Shown: in pieces, positions 48,665 to 58,090 of the stretch | Layout of the letters: each line of letters begins with the position of its first letter | How positions within the stretch are numbered: the first letter of the stretch is position 1 | NCBI RefSeq assembly: GCF_900104085.1 | Contig: NZ_FNLD01000001.1 | Location: 785,048-849,047 of the forward strand | Direction of reading: 5' to 3' | DNA from: Pseudoxanthomonas sp. CF125 | GTDB taxonomy: Bacteria; Pseudomonadota; Gammaproteobacteria; Xanthomonadales; Xanthomonadaceae | Length of the DNA stretch: 64,000 bases | Notes under the pieces: generated by a model | What the model was told of the DNA's origin: nothing | What the model saw: only the letters and a program-made list of their open reading frames with translations | Databases searched by the model: none | Position numbers and translations under genes: made by a program

Positions 48665-49964
48665 AGGTTCCGAAACCGACGCTTCGCGCCAACGCATCGT
48701 AGTTCGGGAACGACGTGGCCACATTGGCCACGTCGTCGATTGCGACTTCGCCCGACGCCACTTGGGCGGCCACGCTGAAAGCCATGGCGATGCGATGGTC
48801 GCCATGGCTGTCGACCGCGCCGCCTCCGATCCGGCCGCCAAAAATGGTGGCGCCATCGGCAGTTTCGTCCACCCGGATACCCAGCGCGCGCAACCCCACC
48901 GACATGGAAGCCAGGCGGTCGGATTCCTTGACCCGCAGTTCGGCGGCGCCGCGCACTACCGTGTTGCCGGCGGCGCAGGCCGCGGCGACGAACAGCGCGG
49001 GGAATTCGTCGATCATGTCCGGCACGATTTCCACCGGCACTTCGATGCCGCGCAACGGCGCGTGGCGCACGACCAAGTCGGCTACGGGTTCGCCGCCGTG
49101 CTCGTTGCGGTTTTCTTCTGCGATGTCCGCACCCATCGCCCGCAATGCGATCAGCAGGCCGGTGCGACGCGGGTTCAGTCCGACAGCACGCAGGCGCAGT
49201 TCCGAACCGGGAACGATGCTGGCCGCGACGATGAAGAAGGCGGCCGAGGAAAAATCGGCCGGCACCGAAATATCCGTGGCGCGCAGGCGCTGTCCGCCGC
49301 GCAGGCGCGCATGGCCCGGTGAGAATTCGATGTCCACGCCGAACGCCGAGAGCATGCGTTCGGTGTAGTCGCGGGTCGGGTGCGGTTCGCGCACCACGGT
49401 TTCGCCTTCCGCATACAGCCCGGCCAGCAGCACTGCGGACTTGACCTGCGCGCTGGCCACTTCCAAGGTGTAGTCCATACCGCGCATGGGCTGCCCGCCA
49501 TGGATGCGCAAGGGCGGCACGCCGCCCGGCTCGGAGTCGATGCGCGCGCTCATCTTCGCCAGCGGATCGATGACCCGGCGCATGGGGCGCTTGGAAAGCG
49601 ATTCGTCGCCCACCAGCACGCTGTCGAAGTCCTGCGCGGCCAGCAGGCCCGCCAGCAAGCGCATGCCGGTACCGGCATTGCCGCAGTCCAGGGGCGCTGC
49701 GGGCGCGCGCAAGCCGTCTACGCCTACGCCGTGCACGATGCGTTGCGAGGGCGAAGGCGTTTCGATGCGTACGCCCAGCTGCGAGAAGATCGCGGCGGTG
49801 GCGCGGGTGTCTTCTCCTTCCAGGAAGCCGTCGATGTGGGAGATGCCGTCGGCCAGGGCGGCGAACATCACCGCGCGGTGGGAGACCGACTTGTCTCCCG
49901 GGATCTCGATTTCGCCGCGCAGCGCTTGCCCGGGAGAAACGGTCCAGTTTTGCCTTTCAGTCAT
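48651..49964 (-). CDS. aroA: 3-phosphoshikimate 1-carboxyvinyltransferase (EPSP synthase)
   Basis: Joins shikimate-3-phosphate and phosphoenolpyruvate in the shikimate pathway. It has 437 residues with GDKSVSHRA, GNAGTGMRLL and RVKESDRLASM. Several segments (FLEGEDTRAT, SLSKRPMRRV, ASAQVKSAVLLAGL) follow the class II pattern of Bacillus and CP4-type enzymes more than that of the Escherichia coli class I enzyme. It is third in serC-pheA-aroA but separated from pheA by 444 bases of repeats. ATG 49964 (MTERQNWT) was chosen over an in-frame start 10 codons upstream. Confidence 0.95.
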   Translation of the reverse strand: MTERQNWTVSPGQALRGEIEIPGDKSVSHRAVMFAALADGISHIDGFLEGEDTRATAAIFSQLGVRIETPSPSQRIVHGVGVDGLRAPAAPLDCGNAGTGMRLLAGLLAAQDFDSVLVGDESLSKRPMRRVIDPLAKMSARIDSEPGGVPPLRIHGGQPMRGMDYTLEVASAQVKSAVLLAGLYAEGETVVREPHPTRDYTERMLSAFGVDIEFSPGHARLRGGQRLRATDISVPADFSSAAFFIVAASIVPGSELRLRAVGLNPRRTGLLIALRAMGADIAEENRNEHGGEPVADLVVRHAPLRGIEVPVEIVPDMIDEFPALFVAAACAAGNTVVRGAAELRVKESDRLASMSVGLRALGIRVDETADGATIFGGRIGGGAVDSHGDHRIAMAFSVAAQVASGEVAIDDVANVATSFPNYDALARSVGFGTFTGS

Positions 49965-50408
49965 TCTATGAATCCTGCTAGCTCGTACCGTCATCCCAGC
50001 GAACGCTGGAAGCGTTTTTCAACAGCCGAATGGCTGGTCATCCATCTTGATCTTGCACTTGCTCCGCTTCTGCCTCCTCCCTTGCGCGCAGCGCAGGGGA
50101 GGATTGAGGAGGGGTGCTCTTGATTTTGCTTTTTGCTTTAGCGTCTCAGAAGCAGATCAAGAGCGTTTCGCGCTTTGCGCGAGTCACTTTTCTTTGAACG
50201 GCAAAGAAAAGTAACCAAAAGAAAGCCGCCCTAACGTCGCGCCCGGCGATGAAGCCACCGGGTCCGCAAGCGGGCCGGGAATTTCCGTAAGGCGCATCCT
50301 GCGCCTCCGGAAACGGCGCACATCCTTGTGCGCCGCCCCTGCGGGGTTTACCCGGCCCGCTTGCCGCGTCTCACGGGGCTATTGGAGCAAAGCCGAAGCC
50401 TAGAGCAC
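49965..50408. repeat. Repeat-filled aroA-pheA gap with several stem-loops
   Basis: There is no gene here. It holds a single family D arm (49989-50010) and a CCTCCC/GGGAGG stretch (50072-50115). A perfect 11-bp stem ACTTTTCTTTG/CAAAGAAAAGT is at 50186-50212. A compound hairpin TTTCCG-GGCGCA/TGCGCC-CGGAAA is at 50282-50313, and GGCGCACA/TGTGCGCC at 50315-50334. The AGTCACTTTTCTTTG...AAAGAAAAGTAACC core is, to my knowledge, a recurrent intergenic element in Xanthomonas relatives and pseudomonads; its function is unknown. Confidence 0.75.
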
Positions 50409-51569
50409 TTAGGGCACCGCCACCGGATACGAACCCAGCACCTTGATCTGTGCCGAATGCGCTTCCAGTTCGGCCAGCGCTTTCTTCATCGACTCGTCCT
50501 CGACATGGCCGGCCAGGTCGATGAAGAATCCGTATTCCCATTTGGCGTGGTGCGAAGGCCGCGATTCGATGCGGTTCATGCTGATGCCGTGGCGCGCGAA
50601 CGGGCTCAGCACATTGAACAGCGCGCCGGGCTGGTCGCGGATGAACACCAGCACCGAGGTGCGATCGTGGCCCGAGGAAGGGAATATCTGCCGGCCGATC
50701 ACCAGGAAGCGGGTGGTGTTGTCGGCGTCGTCTTCGATCGAAGCCATGATGACTTTCTTCAGCCCGTACACATGGCCGGCGCTTTCGCCGGCGATGGCCG
50801 CCGCGTCGTCCGAATTGCGGGCGCGGCGCGCGCCTTCGGCGTTGCTGGAAACCGGGATCTTCTCGACCTTGGGCAGATTGGAACGCAGCCAGGAAGAAGT
50901 CTGTGCGAACGACTGCGGATGCGAGTAGATGCGCTCGATGTCCTCGATGCGGCCGGTGCGCGACAGCAGGTACTGGTGTACGCGCAGTTCGACTTCGCCG
51001 CAGATCTTGAGGTTGGAGGTGAGGAACATGTCCAGGGTGACCTGGATGGTGCCCTGCCCCGAATTCTCCACTGGCACCACACCGAAATCGGCGTTGCCGT
51101 TCTCCACTTCCTGGAACACTTCCTCGATGCTGGCCAGCGGCAGGCCGTGTGCGGAGCGGCCGAAGTGCTTCATCACCGCCTGCTGGCTGAAGGTGCCTTC
51201 CGGGCCCAGGAAGCCGACTTTCAAGGGCTCCTGCTGGGCCAGGCAGGCGGACATGATTTCGCGGAATACGTGCACCAGCACTTCATCGCTGAGCGGGCCC
51301 TGGTTGCGGTCCACCACCATGCGCAGCACCTGGGCCTCGCGTTCGGGGCGGTAATAGTCCACGGCGGCGGCGAGCTTGCCCTTGGCTTTTCCGACCTGCA
51401 GCGCATACGCGGCCCGGTCGGCGATCAGACCTTGTATCTGGCGGTCGATGCCGTCGATATGGGCACGCACGTCAGCCAGAACCGGCGCTGCTGCCGTGTC
51501 GGGCTTGGCGGCTTTCTTCGCGACGGGCTTGGCGGCTTTCGCCGCTTTCTTCTTGGGTTTGGGGGTCAT
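50409..51569 (-). CDS. pheA: Bifunctional chorismate mutase/prephenate dehydratase (P-protein)
   Basis: Converts chorismate to prephenate and then to phenylpyruvate for phenylalanine. It has 386 residues: a Lys/Ala-rich N-terminal tail (1-28), an AroQ chorismate mutase (about 30-110), a prephenate dehydratase (GFLGPEGTFSQQAV to DNTTRFLVIG) and a regulatory ACT domain (TSVLVFIRDQPGALFNVL) with ESRPS for Phe binding. The Lys-rich tail is unusual for the family and may be dispensable. Confidence 0.95.
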   Translation of the reverse strand: MTPKPKKKAAKAAKPVAKKAAKPDTAAAPVLADVRAHIDGIDRQIQGLIADRAAYALQVGKAKGKLAAAVDYYRPEREAQVLRMVVDRNQGPLSDEVLVHVFREIMSACLAQQEPLKVGFLGPEGTFSQQAVMKHFGRSAHGLPLASIEEVFQEVENGNADFGVVPVENSGQGTIQVTLDMFLTSNLKICGEVELRVHQYLLSRTGRIEDIERIYSHPQSFAQTSSWLRSNLPKVEKIPVSSNAEGARRARNSDDAAAIAGESAGHVYGLKKVIMASIEDDADNTTRFLVIGRQIFPSSGHDRTSVLVFIRDQPGALFNVLSPFARHGISMNRIESRPSHHAKWEYGFFIDLAGHVEDESMKKALAELEAHSAQIKVLGSYPVAVP

Positions 51570-51610
51570 GGCTAATCCGGTGCTTTCATCAATCTGGACT
51601 TGATCTGGAC

Positions 51611-51678
51611 GTAGGAGCGACGTAAGTCGCGAATCGATTACTGGTCGAAGACACCATCGCGACTTACGTCGCTCCTAC
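51611..51678. repeat. GTAG-type REP inverted pair (family B)
   Basis: GTAGGAGCGACGTAAGTCGC and its inverted copy (ending CGACTTACGTCGCTCCTAC) flank a spacer in the 122-base gap between serC and pheA. Confidence 0.88.
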
Positions 51679-51691
51679 GCGGAATTGGGCT

Positions 51692-52777
51692 TTATCCATT
51701 GCGTTGCTGGAAATCGCGCATGAAGTCGACCAGCGCCTGTGCGGCTTCCACCGGCAATGCGTTATACAACGAGGCGCGCAGGCCGCCGACCGCCTTGTGG
51801 CCTTTCAGCGCCAGCAGGCCCGCGGCCTTCGATTCGGCCACGAAGCGCGCCGTCAGCGTCTCGTCGGGAAGGAAGTACGGAACGTTCATGCGCGAACGCA
51901 CCGACGGCACCACTTCGTTGCGGTAGAAACCGCCCGAAGCGTCGATGGCGTCGTAGACCAGCTTCGACTTCACTGCGCTGCGGCGGGCGAATTCCGCCAC
52001 CCCGCCCTGCGCCAGCATCCACTTGAACACCAGTCCGGCCAGATACCAGTTCCAGGTGGGCGGCGTGTTGAGCATGGAATCGCGCGCGGCGTGCGAGCGA
52101 TAGTCGAAGATGTCGGCGCGCGGCTGGCCGCTGCGTTCCAGCAGGTCGCGGCGGATGATCACCACCGCCACGCCCACCGGCCCCAGGTTCTTCTGCGCGC
52201 CGGCGTAGATCACGCCGTACCTGGTGACGTCGATGGGTTCGGAGGCGATGCTGGAGCTGAAGTCGGCGAACAACGGCGCGGCGCCGACTTCGGGCGTATT
52301 GCGGAATTCGACGCCATGGATGGTTTCGTTGGCGGTGATGTGCACGTAGGCTGCATCGGGGGTGAGCTTCCAGCTGTCGCGTGCGGGAATGTCGCGGAAG
52401 CCCCCCGGTTCGCCATCGGCGGCTATGTTCACCTTGGCGTACGGTGCGACCTGCTTGATCGCCGTCTTGCCCCAGTGGCCGGTCACCACGTAATCGACGG
52501 TCTGGCCGGGCGCGGTAAAGTTGAGGGCCAGCAAAGCCTGCTGGGTGGTGGCGCCTCCGGACAGGAACAGCACCGCGTAATCATCCGGAATTCCCACCAG
52601 GGTCCGCAGGTCGGCTTCGGCCTCGGCGGCCACCGCGATGAAATCGGCGCTGCGGTGGCTGATCTCCACGATCGAGGCGCCTACGCCATTCCAGTCGAGC
52701 ATTTCCGCCTGGGCCTGCAGCAGTACTGATTCCGGCAAGGTGGCGGGGCCGGCACTGAAATTGAAGACGCGGGTCAT
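51692..52777 (-). CDS. serC: Phosphoserine aminotransferase
   Basis: A PLP enzyme of serine and pyridoxine synthesis. It has 361 residues with the PLP lysine in [11 protein letters not shown] and [15 protein letters not shown] at the start. ATG 52777 was chosen over a codon 8 residues upstream by family match. It is first of the serC-pheA-aroA order on the minus strand. Confidence 0.96.
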   Translation of the reverse strand: MTRVFNFSAGPATLPESVLLQAQAEMLDWNGVGASIVEISHRSADFIAVAAEAEADLRTLVGIPDDYAVLFLSGGATTQQALLALNFTAPGQTVDYVVTGHWGKTAIKQVAPYAKVNIAADGEPGGFRDIPARDSWKLTPDAAYVHITANETIHGVEFRNTPEVGAAPLFADFSSSIASEPIDVTRYGVIYAGAQKNLGPVGVAVVIIRRDLLERSGQPRADIFDYRSHAARDSMLNTPPTWNWYLAGLVFKWMLAQGGVAEFARRSAVKSKLVYDAIDASGGFYRNEVVPSVRSRMNVPYFLPDETLTARFVAESKAAGLLALKGHKAVGGLRASLYNALPVEAAQALVDFMRDFQQRNG

Positions 52778-52931
52778 GAGGGGCCTGCAAAGTGGATCCA
52801 TAGTATGCCGCAGCGCAGCAGCCAGAGCAGTCCTGGTTTCAAACGTAACTTGTGCTGTCTGGACCGTGCGGCCGCGAAACCTTTTGCCGCCTGCCCGCCT
52901 CTATAGTTGGGCTATCCCAAGGAACACCGCC

Positions 52932-53900
<969 letters not shown>

Positions 53901-53916
53901 CCGAGATTCCGATAAC

Positions 53917-54022
53917 CCGTTCGTGGTGAGCCTGTCGAACCACGCTCTTTGCGATTTGTTTAAATATACGGCCGTTTTATTTCCCTTCGAAAAGCGTGGT
54001 TCGACAGGCTCACCACGAACGG
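53917..54022. repeat. Inverted repeat pair between msrP and msrQ (family E)
   Basis: CCGTTCGTGGTGAGCCTGTC and the rest of the arm (to about 53945) recur inverted at 53994-54022, around an AT-rich spacer. TTCGACAGGCTCACCACGAA-type repeats occur in many proteobacterial genomes. Confidence 0.88.
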
Positions 54023-54062
54023 CGTTCTTTCTCTTCTTTGAACCCCACACACCTGGTAATGA

Positions 54063-54692
54063 ATGGCCAAGACCTCCATCGGCATCATCGCCGCCAAGAC
54101 CCTCGTACACCTTGCCGCGCTGACGCCGGTGGCGATCCTGGCCTGGCAGTTTTACGACGTCTGGCAGAACAACAGCGACGCTCTGGGCGCCGACCCGGTG
54201 GCCGAGATCGAGCACCGCCTCGGCCTGTGGGCATTGCGTCTGCTGATGGTCGCCCTGGCCATTACGCCGCTACGGCAGTTGACCGGACAGGCGGTATTGA
54301 TCCGCTTTCGCCGCATGATCGGCCTGTATGCGTTCTTCTACGCCTGCCTGCACTTCGCCGCCTACCTGGGACTGGACTTGCGCGGTTATTGGACGCAGAT
54401 ATTCGCCGAGATCGTGAAGCGCCCGTACATCACCGTGGGTTTCAGCGCCTGGCTGCTGTTGTTGCCCTTGGCCGTCACTTCCACCAAGGGTTGGATCAGG
54501 CGTCTGGGGCGCAACTGGGGACGCCTGCACAAACTGGTCTACGCTGCCGGCGTGCTGGCGGTGCTGCATTTCTGGTGGCTGGTGAAATCCGACATACGCG
54601 AACCTTTGCTGTACGCCTCGATCCTGACGGTACTGCTGGGCTGGCGCGCGTGGAAAGCCTTCAGCCGGCGCCGAACAGCAACAGCGCACTGA
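54063..54692 (+). CDS. msrQ: Haem-binding subunit MsrQ
   Basis: A membrane cytochrome b that feeds electrons from the quinone pool to MsrP. It has 209 residues with about six helices and candidate haem-ligand histidines in IEHRLGLWALR, YACLHFAAYLG and LHKLVYAAGVLAVLHFWW. Its 3' end overlaps the convergent FHA gene by 32 bases. Confidence 0.94.
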   Translation: MAKTSIGIIAAKTLVHLAALTPVAILAWQFYDVWQNNSDALGADPVAEIEHRLGLWALRLLMVALAITPLRQLTGQAVLIRFRRMIGLYAFFYACLHFAAYLGLDLRGYWTQIFAEIVKRPYITVGFSAWLLLLPLAVTSTKGWIRRLGRNWGRLHKLVYAAGVLAVLHFWWLVKSDIREPLLYASILTVLLGWRAWKAFSRRRTATAH

Positions 54693-55479
54693 GCATCGCG
54701 GCCAGGAAAAGAGCCGCCAGCAACAGCCATGGCCAACGCCGCATGGAAGGCTTGTTGACGGGAACTGCGTCCGACCCGGCTCCCTCCTCGCCACCGTCGT
54801 CGGCCAAGCCCGCAGCCTCCCCGGAGGCTTCCTGCCAGGGCACCTCCACCAGGAACCGGTGCTGGCTGCCGAAAGCCACCTGATCGCCGGCCGCCAGCAG
54901 CGCATCGCGCACCATGACGCCGTTGACCATGCTTCCCGCAGTCGAACTCAAGCCGCGCAACAGCACGCGGTCGCCGCGGCGTTCCAACTGGGCGTGGCGC
55001 TCCGCGAAATCCGTATCGTCGATACGGATCGCCGCGTCGGCCGCACGGCCGACCAGGCAGGGTTGCGACAAGGTGAAAGCGCGGCCATGGTGCTTGCCGC
55101 CCACACCGCGAAGAACGATGCGCGGATCGCTGTCGGCTGGATCGGCCGGCGGCACCGCGTCCAGGCCCTGGTGCGAGGCCTGCACCAGGATCTCGGCGCC
55201 GTCGAGATAGATCGAGTCGCCGGCGCGCACCAGCGCCATGCGCTGCACCGGCCTGCCGTTGACGTGGACGCCCCGGATGCCCGCGGCCACCTGCAGCCAC
55301 AGGCCGCGACGGTCCATGCAGAACTGGGCCAGCAAGGCGCCTTGGGCGTTGTCGCCTACGCCCAGCAGGCCGCTGGCTTCGCGCACGATACGATGCACGC
55401 CGGTGACCAGCGCGCGATCAGGTTGTTGGCGGTTGCCGAAATGAAGTCTGAGGTTTTCCACGCCGCAGGAGACTAACAT
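54661..55479 (-). CDS. FHA-domain protein with C-terminal membrane anchor
   Basis: A 272-residue protein. A clear forkhead-associated phosphothreonine-binding domain spans about residues 145-225 (CLVGRAADAAIRIDD, FAERHAQLERRGDRVLLRGL, GSMVNGV). A degenerate FHA-like stretch precedes it (VHVNGRPVQRMALVRAGDSI, about 75-105). One helix at the C-terminus (WPWLLLAALFLAAMLSALLL) anchors the tail. No Ser/Thr kinase is in the window. ATG 55479 is the best of several weak start choices. Confidence 0.8.
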   Translation of the reverse strand: MLVSCGVENLRLHFGNRQQPDRALVTGVHRIVREASGLLGVGDNAQGALLAQFCMDRRGLWLQVAAGIRGVHVNGRPVQRMALVRAGDSIYLDGAEILVQASHQGLDAVPPADPADSDPRIVLRGVGGKHHGRAFTLSQPCLVGRAADAAIRIDDTDFAERHAQLERRGDRVLLRGLSSTAGSMVNGVMVRDALLAAGDQVAFGSQHRFLVEVPWQEASGEAAGLADDGGEEGAGSDAVPVNKPSMRRWPWLLLAALFLAAMLSALLLFGAG

Positions 55480-55548
55480 GCCGCGTTGCGGCTTGGACTC
55501 GGCGACGCGCTTGCGCACAATAGACAACGAACGACAGGAACCACGTAC

Positions 55549-55824
55549 ATGCCCAGCATCGACATCCACCACGAACACTCCAAGACGCCGAAACAGGCGC
55601 GCAAGGCATTGGAAGACGTTGCCGAAAAACTGGCCGAGCGCTTCGGCATGCAGCACGAGTGGGACGGCGACACGCTGACCTTCAACCGCTCCGGGGTCGA
55701 CGGAAAGATCGAACTGTCGCCGAAGAAATTGCACGTCACCGCACAGCTCGGCTTCATGTTGTCGATGCTGAAGGACCCCATTGAGTCCGAAATCAGGCGC
55801 GTGCTCAACGAGAAATTCGGGTAG
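55549..55824 (+). CDS. Polyhydroxyalkanoic acid system family protein
   Basis: A 91-residue protein of the PHA_gran_rgn type: MPSIDIHHEHSKTPKQARKA, then VAEKLAERFG and LSPKKLHVTAQLGFMLSMLK. It is found near PHA granule genes in many proteobacteria; the role is not firmly known. AGGA precedes the ATG. Its TAG stop is the outer GTAG of a REP element. A phasin-like gene lies 2.3 kb downstream. Confidence 0.85.
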   Translation: MPSIDIHHEHSKTPKQARKALEDVAEKLAERFGMQHEWDGDTLTFNRSGVDGKIELSPKKLHVTAQLGFMLSMLKDPIESEIRRVLNEKFG

Positions 55825-55885
55825 GTCGGGGCTACGCCCCCGACGCACGGACGGTCAAGGCCTCGGGGGCGTAGCTCCGACCTAC
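55821..55885. repeat. GTAG-type REP inverted pair (family A) bridging two stop codons
   Basis: GTAGGTCGGGGCTACGCCCC and an inverted copy ending GGCGTAGCTCCGACCTAC. The TAG of the left GTAG (55822-55824) ends the plus-strand gene. The complement of CTA at the right end (55882-55884) ends the convergent minus-strand gene. Confidence 0.9.
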
Positions 55886-56595
55886 CGGAAGGGATCCGGG
55901 TCGGCTTCGAACAAGCGCTTGGCCACTACGCGTTCGGATTTTTCGATATCGGCGACGAACGCCTTGCCGTCGCCCAGCGCGGCGAAAGCGGCGAAGCCGC
56001 GTTCCAGAAAGCCTTGCAGCTCCGCCAGTCCGCTGGCCTTGGCCGGTCCGCGCGACAAGCGCAGCAGCATGGCCACGCCGGGCGTCTTCACTGCGCGGGC
56101 CAAGCCCACGCCCACGCCCGAGATCAGGTCGATCTGATGCCGGCGCAAACGCCGGTGTCCCACTTCCCGGTAGGCCTTCCCATACAACTCGGCATCCAGC
56201 CGCTTGCGGTTAGGCGCGATGCGCTGCAATTCATCGGCCATGCGCAGGTCCAGGGCATGGGTAAGCGCGCCCAGTTCGATGCCATCGGCCACCGTTCCCA
56301 GCACTGCGGTCGGCAACAGCCGCTGCATCATCGGCAGGACTTTGGCGACATTGGCGTCGCGCTTGCTGAAGTCGCGGTCGCCGTAAACGTCGGTCAGAAA
56401 GAACAGCGCCGCCGCACGCCGCTGCGGATCGTGGAGAAAATGCTCGAAACTGGTTTCCAAGCGCTTGGTCTGCCAACTGCGCAGGACCGGCAGCCAACGC
56501 AGTCGGTTGCGGGGCTCGCGCTTGTGGTCGTGAAGGGCTTGATGGCACGCCAGGCGGCGTCCGAGCCGATCGATCAGGGGATTGCCACGTGCCAT
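55882..56595 (-). CDS. Conserved protein of the FFLEELY-motif type, function unknown
   Basis: A 237-residue, mostly helical, basic soluble protein. The core AALFFLTDVYGDRDFSKRD (about residue 65) corresponds to the FFLEELY...DFSxRD motif that names this family in xanthomonads and relatives. There is no signal peptide or membrane helix. ATG 56595 (MARGNPLIDRL) was chosen over a start 14 codons upstream. It is divergent from the patatin gene. Confidence 0.75.
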   Translation of the reverse strand: MARGNPLIDRLGRRLACHQALHDHKREPRNRLRWLPVLRSWQTKRLETSFEHFLHDPQRRAAALFFLTDVYGDRDFSKRDANVAKVLPMMQRLLPTAVLGTVADGIELGALTHALDLRMADELQRIAPNRKRLDAELYGKAYREVGHRRLRRHQIDLISGVGVGLARAVKTPGVAMLLRLSRGPAKASGLAELQGFLERGFAAFAALGDGKAFVADIEKSERVVAKRLFEADPDPFR

Positions 56596-56724
56596 GCCGG
56601 CGATGATCCCGTGCGGGGCCCATGACCGCAAGCGCAATGCGCCCCCCGGTTCAATCCAAACAACGTTTACAAGCTCTAGACCTTGTCGGCTAAACTCGGA
56701 TAGTTTTTCGCAAGCGGACCGTGC

Positions 56725-57990
56725 ATGCTCTCACTTCATAGTGCCCAGAAACGCGGCTCAGGCGGGCGCATCGGCCTTGCCATCGCGGGCGGCGGCCCCA
56801 TCGGCGGCATGTACGAACTGGGTGCGTTGCGGGCCATGGATGAGGCGATGGACGGCCTGGACCTGACCCGCATGGATTGCTATGTAGGCGTCAGTTCGGG
56901 CGCTTTCCTCGCCGCGGGCCTGGCCAACCGCATGAGCACCGCCGAAATGTGCCGCATCTTCATCACCGGCACCAGCGACGATGCCGAGTTCCGTCCGGAA
57001 ATATTCCTCAAACCCAACGTGGGCGAGTACCTGCGCCGCGCCGCCACCCTGCCCGGTCTGTATGCGGACTGGGCGCGCCGGCTGATGCTCAACCCGCGCA
57101 AGGCCACGCGGCTGTCGGACCTGATTTTGCGTTTCGGCGGGCTGGTGCCGACCGGCCTGTTCGACAGCGAGGGCGTGGAAAGCTTCCTGCGCGACATCTT
57201 CACCCGCCGAGGCCGCAGCAACGATTTCCGCACGCTCGGCGCGGATTTGTTCGTGGTGGCGGTGGACCTGGACAGCGGCGAAGCGGTGCGCTTCGGCGAA
57301 AAAGGCTGGGACGGCGTGCCTATCTCGCAGGCCGTGCAGGCAAGCTCGGCCCTGCCGGGCCTGTATTCCCCCGTGCAGATCAATGGCCGCCATTTCCTCG
57401 ATGGCGCCCTGCGCCGGACCATGCACGCCTCCACCGTACTGGAACGCGGCATCGACCTGATGATAGGCATCAATCCGCTGGTGCCCTTCGACGCCGGCAA
57501 TGCCGCGCCGCAGGCCGGCGAGGAAGAACGGCGCGGCCTGGCCAGCGGCGGATTGCCCGCCGTGCTGTCGCAGACCCTGCGCACCCTGTTGCAGTCGCGC
57601 ATGCAGATCGGCATGGAGAAATACCCGCACCAGTTCCCCAACATCGACCAATTGGTGTTCGAGCCGAATGCGGAGGACAGCGAGCTGTTCTTCACCAATC
57701 TTTTCAGTTTCTCCGCGCGCCACCGCGTCTGCCAGCTCGCCTACCGCAATACCCTGGCCGACCTGCGCAAACGCGCCGACGTGCTGCGGCCCATGCTGGC
57801 CGCGCACGGCATCGGCCTGCGCGAGGAAATCATCAACGACCGCCACCGCTCCTTGCTGGACGGACTGGACGTGACTCCGCGCATGACCGAAACCACCGCG
57901 CGCCTGCGGCGTGCGCTGGACGACGTGGACCAGGTGGTGGCCAAGCGCCGCGCCCGACGTGCCCCGCGCGCGCTGAAACCGACCGGTTGA
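56725..57990 (+). CDS. Patatin-like phospholipase family protein
   Basis: A 421-residue serine acyl hydrolase. It has an oxyanion loop AGGGPIGGMYELG (about 20), the nucleophile in GVSSGAF (GxSxG, about 55-60) and the dyad Asp in HFLDGALRRT (about 228). The C-terminal third is helical and specific to this subgroup. Relatives act on phospholipids or neutral lipids; the neighbouring PHA-system and phasin genes make a storage-lipid or granule role worth considering. Confidence 0.87.
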   Translation: MLSLHSAQKRGSGGRIGLAIAGGGPIGGMYELGALRAMDEAMDGLDLTRMDCYVGVSSGAFLAAGLANRMSTAEMCRIFITGTSDDAEFRPEIFLKPNVGEYLRRAATLPGLYADWARRLMLNPRKATRLSDLILRFGGLVPTGLFDSEGVESFLRDIFTRRGRSNDFRTLGADLFVVAVDLDSGEAVRFGEKGWDGVPISQAVQASSALPGLYSPVQINGRHFLDGALRRTMHASTVLERGIDLMIGINPLVPFDAGNAAPQAGEEERRGLASGGLPAVLSQTLRTLLQSRMQIGMEKYPHQFPNIDQLVFEPNAEDSELFFTNLFSFSARHRVCQLAYRNTLADLRKRADVLRPMLAAHGIGLREEIINDRHRSLLDGLDVTPRMTETTARLRRALDDVDQVVAKRRARRAPRALKPTG

Positions 57991-58090
57991 AGCGCGGCAA
58001 GGCCATCCATCTTCGCGAGCTGGTGTGAAAGCTCTAGACAAGCGGTTGATTCTTCGGCTTCCTCAATCATTCGATTTGTCGACGGAACCC

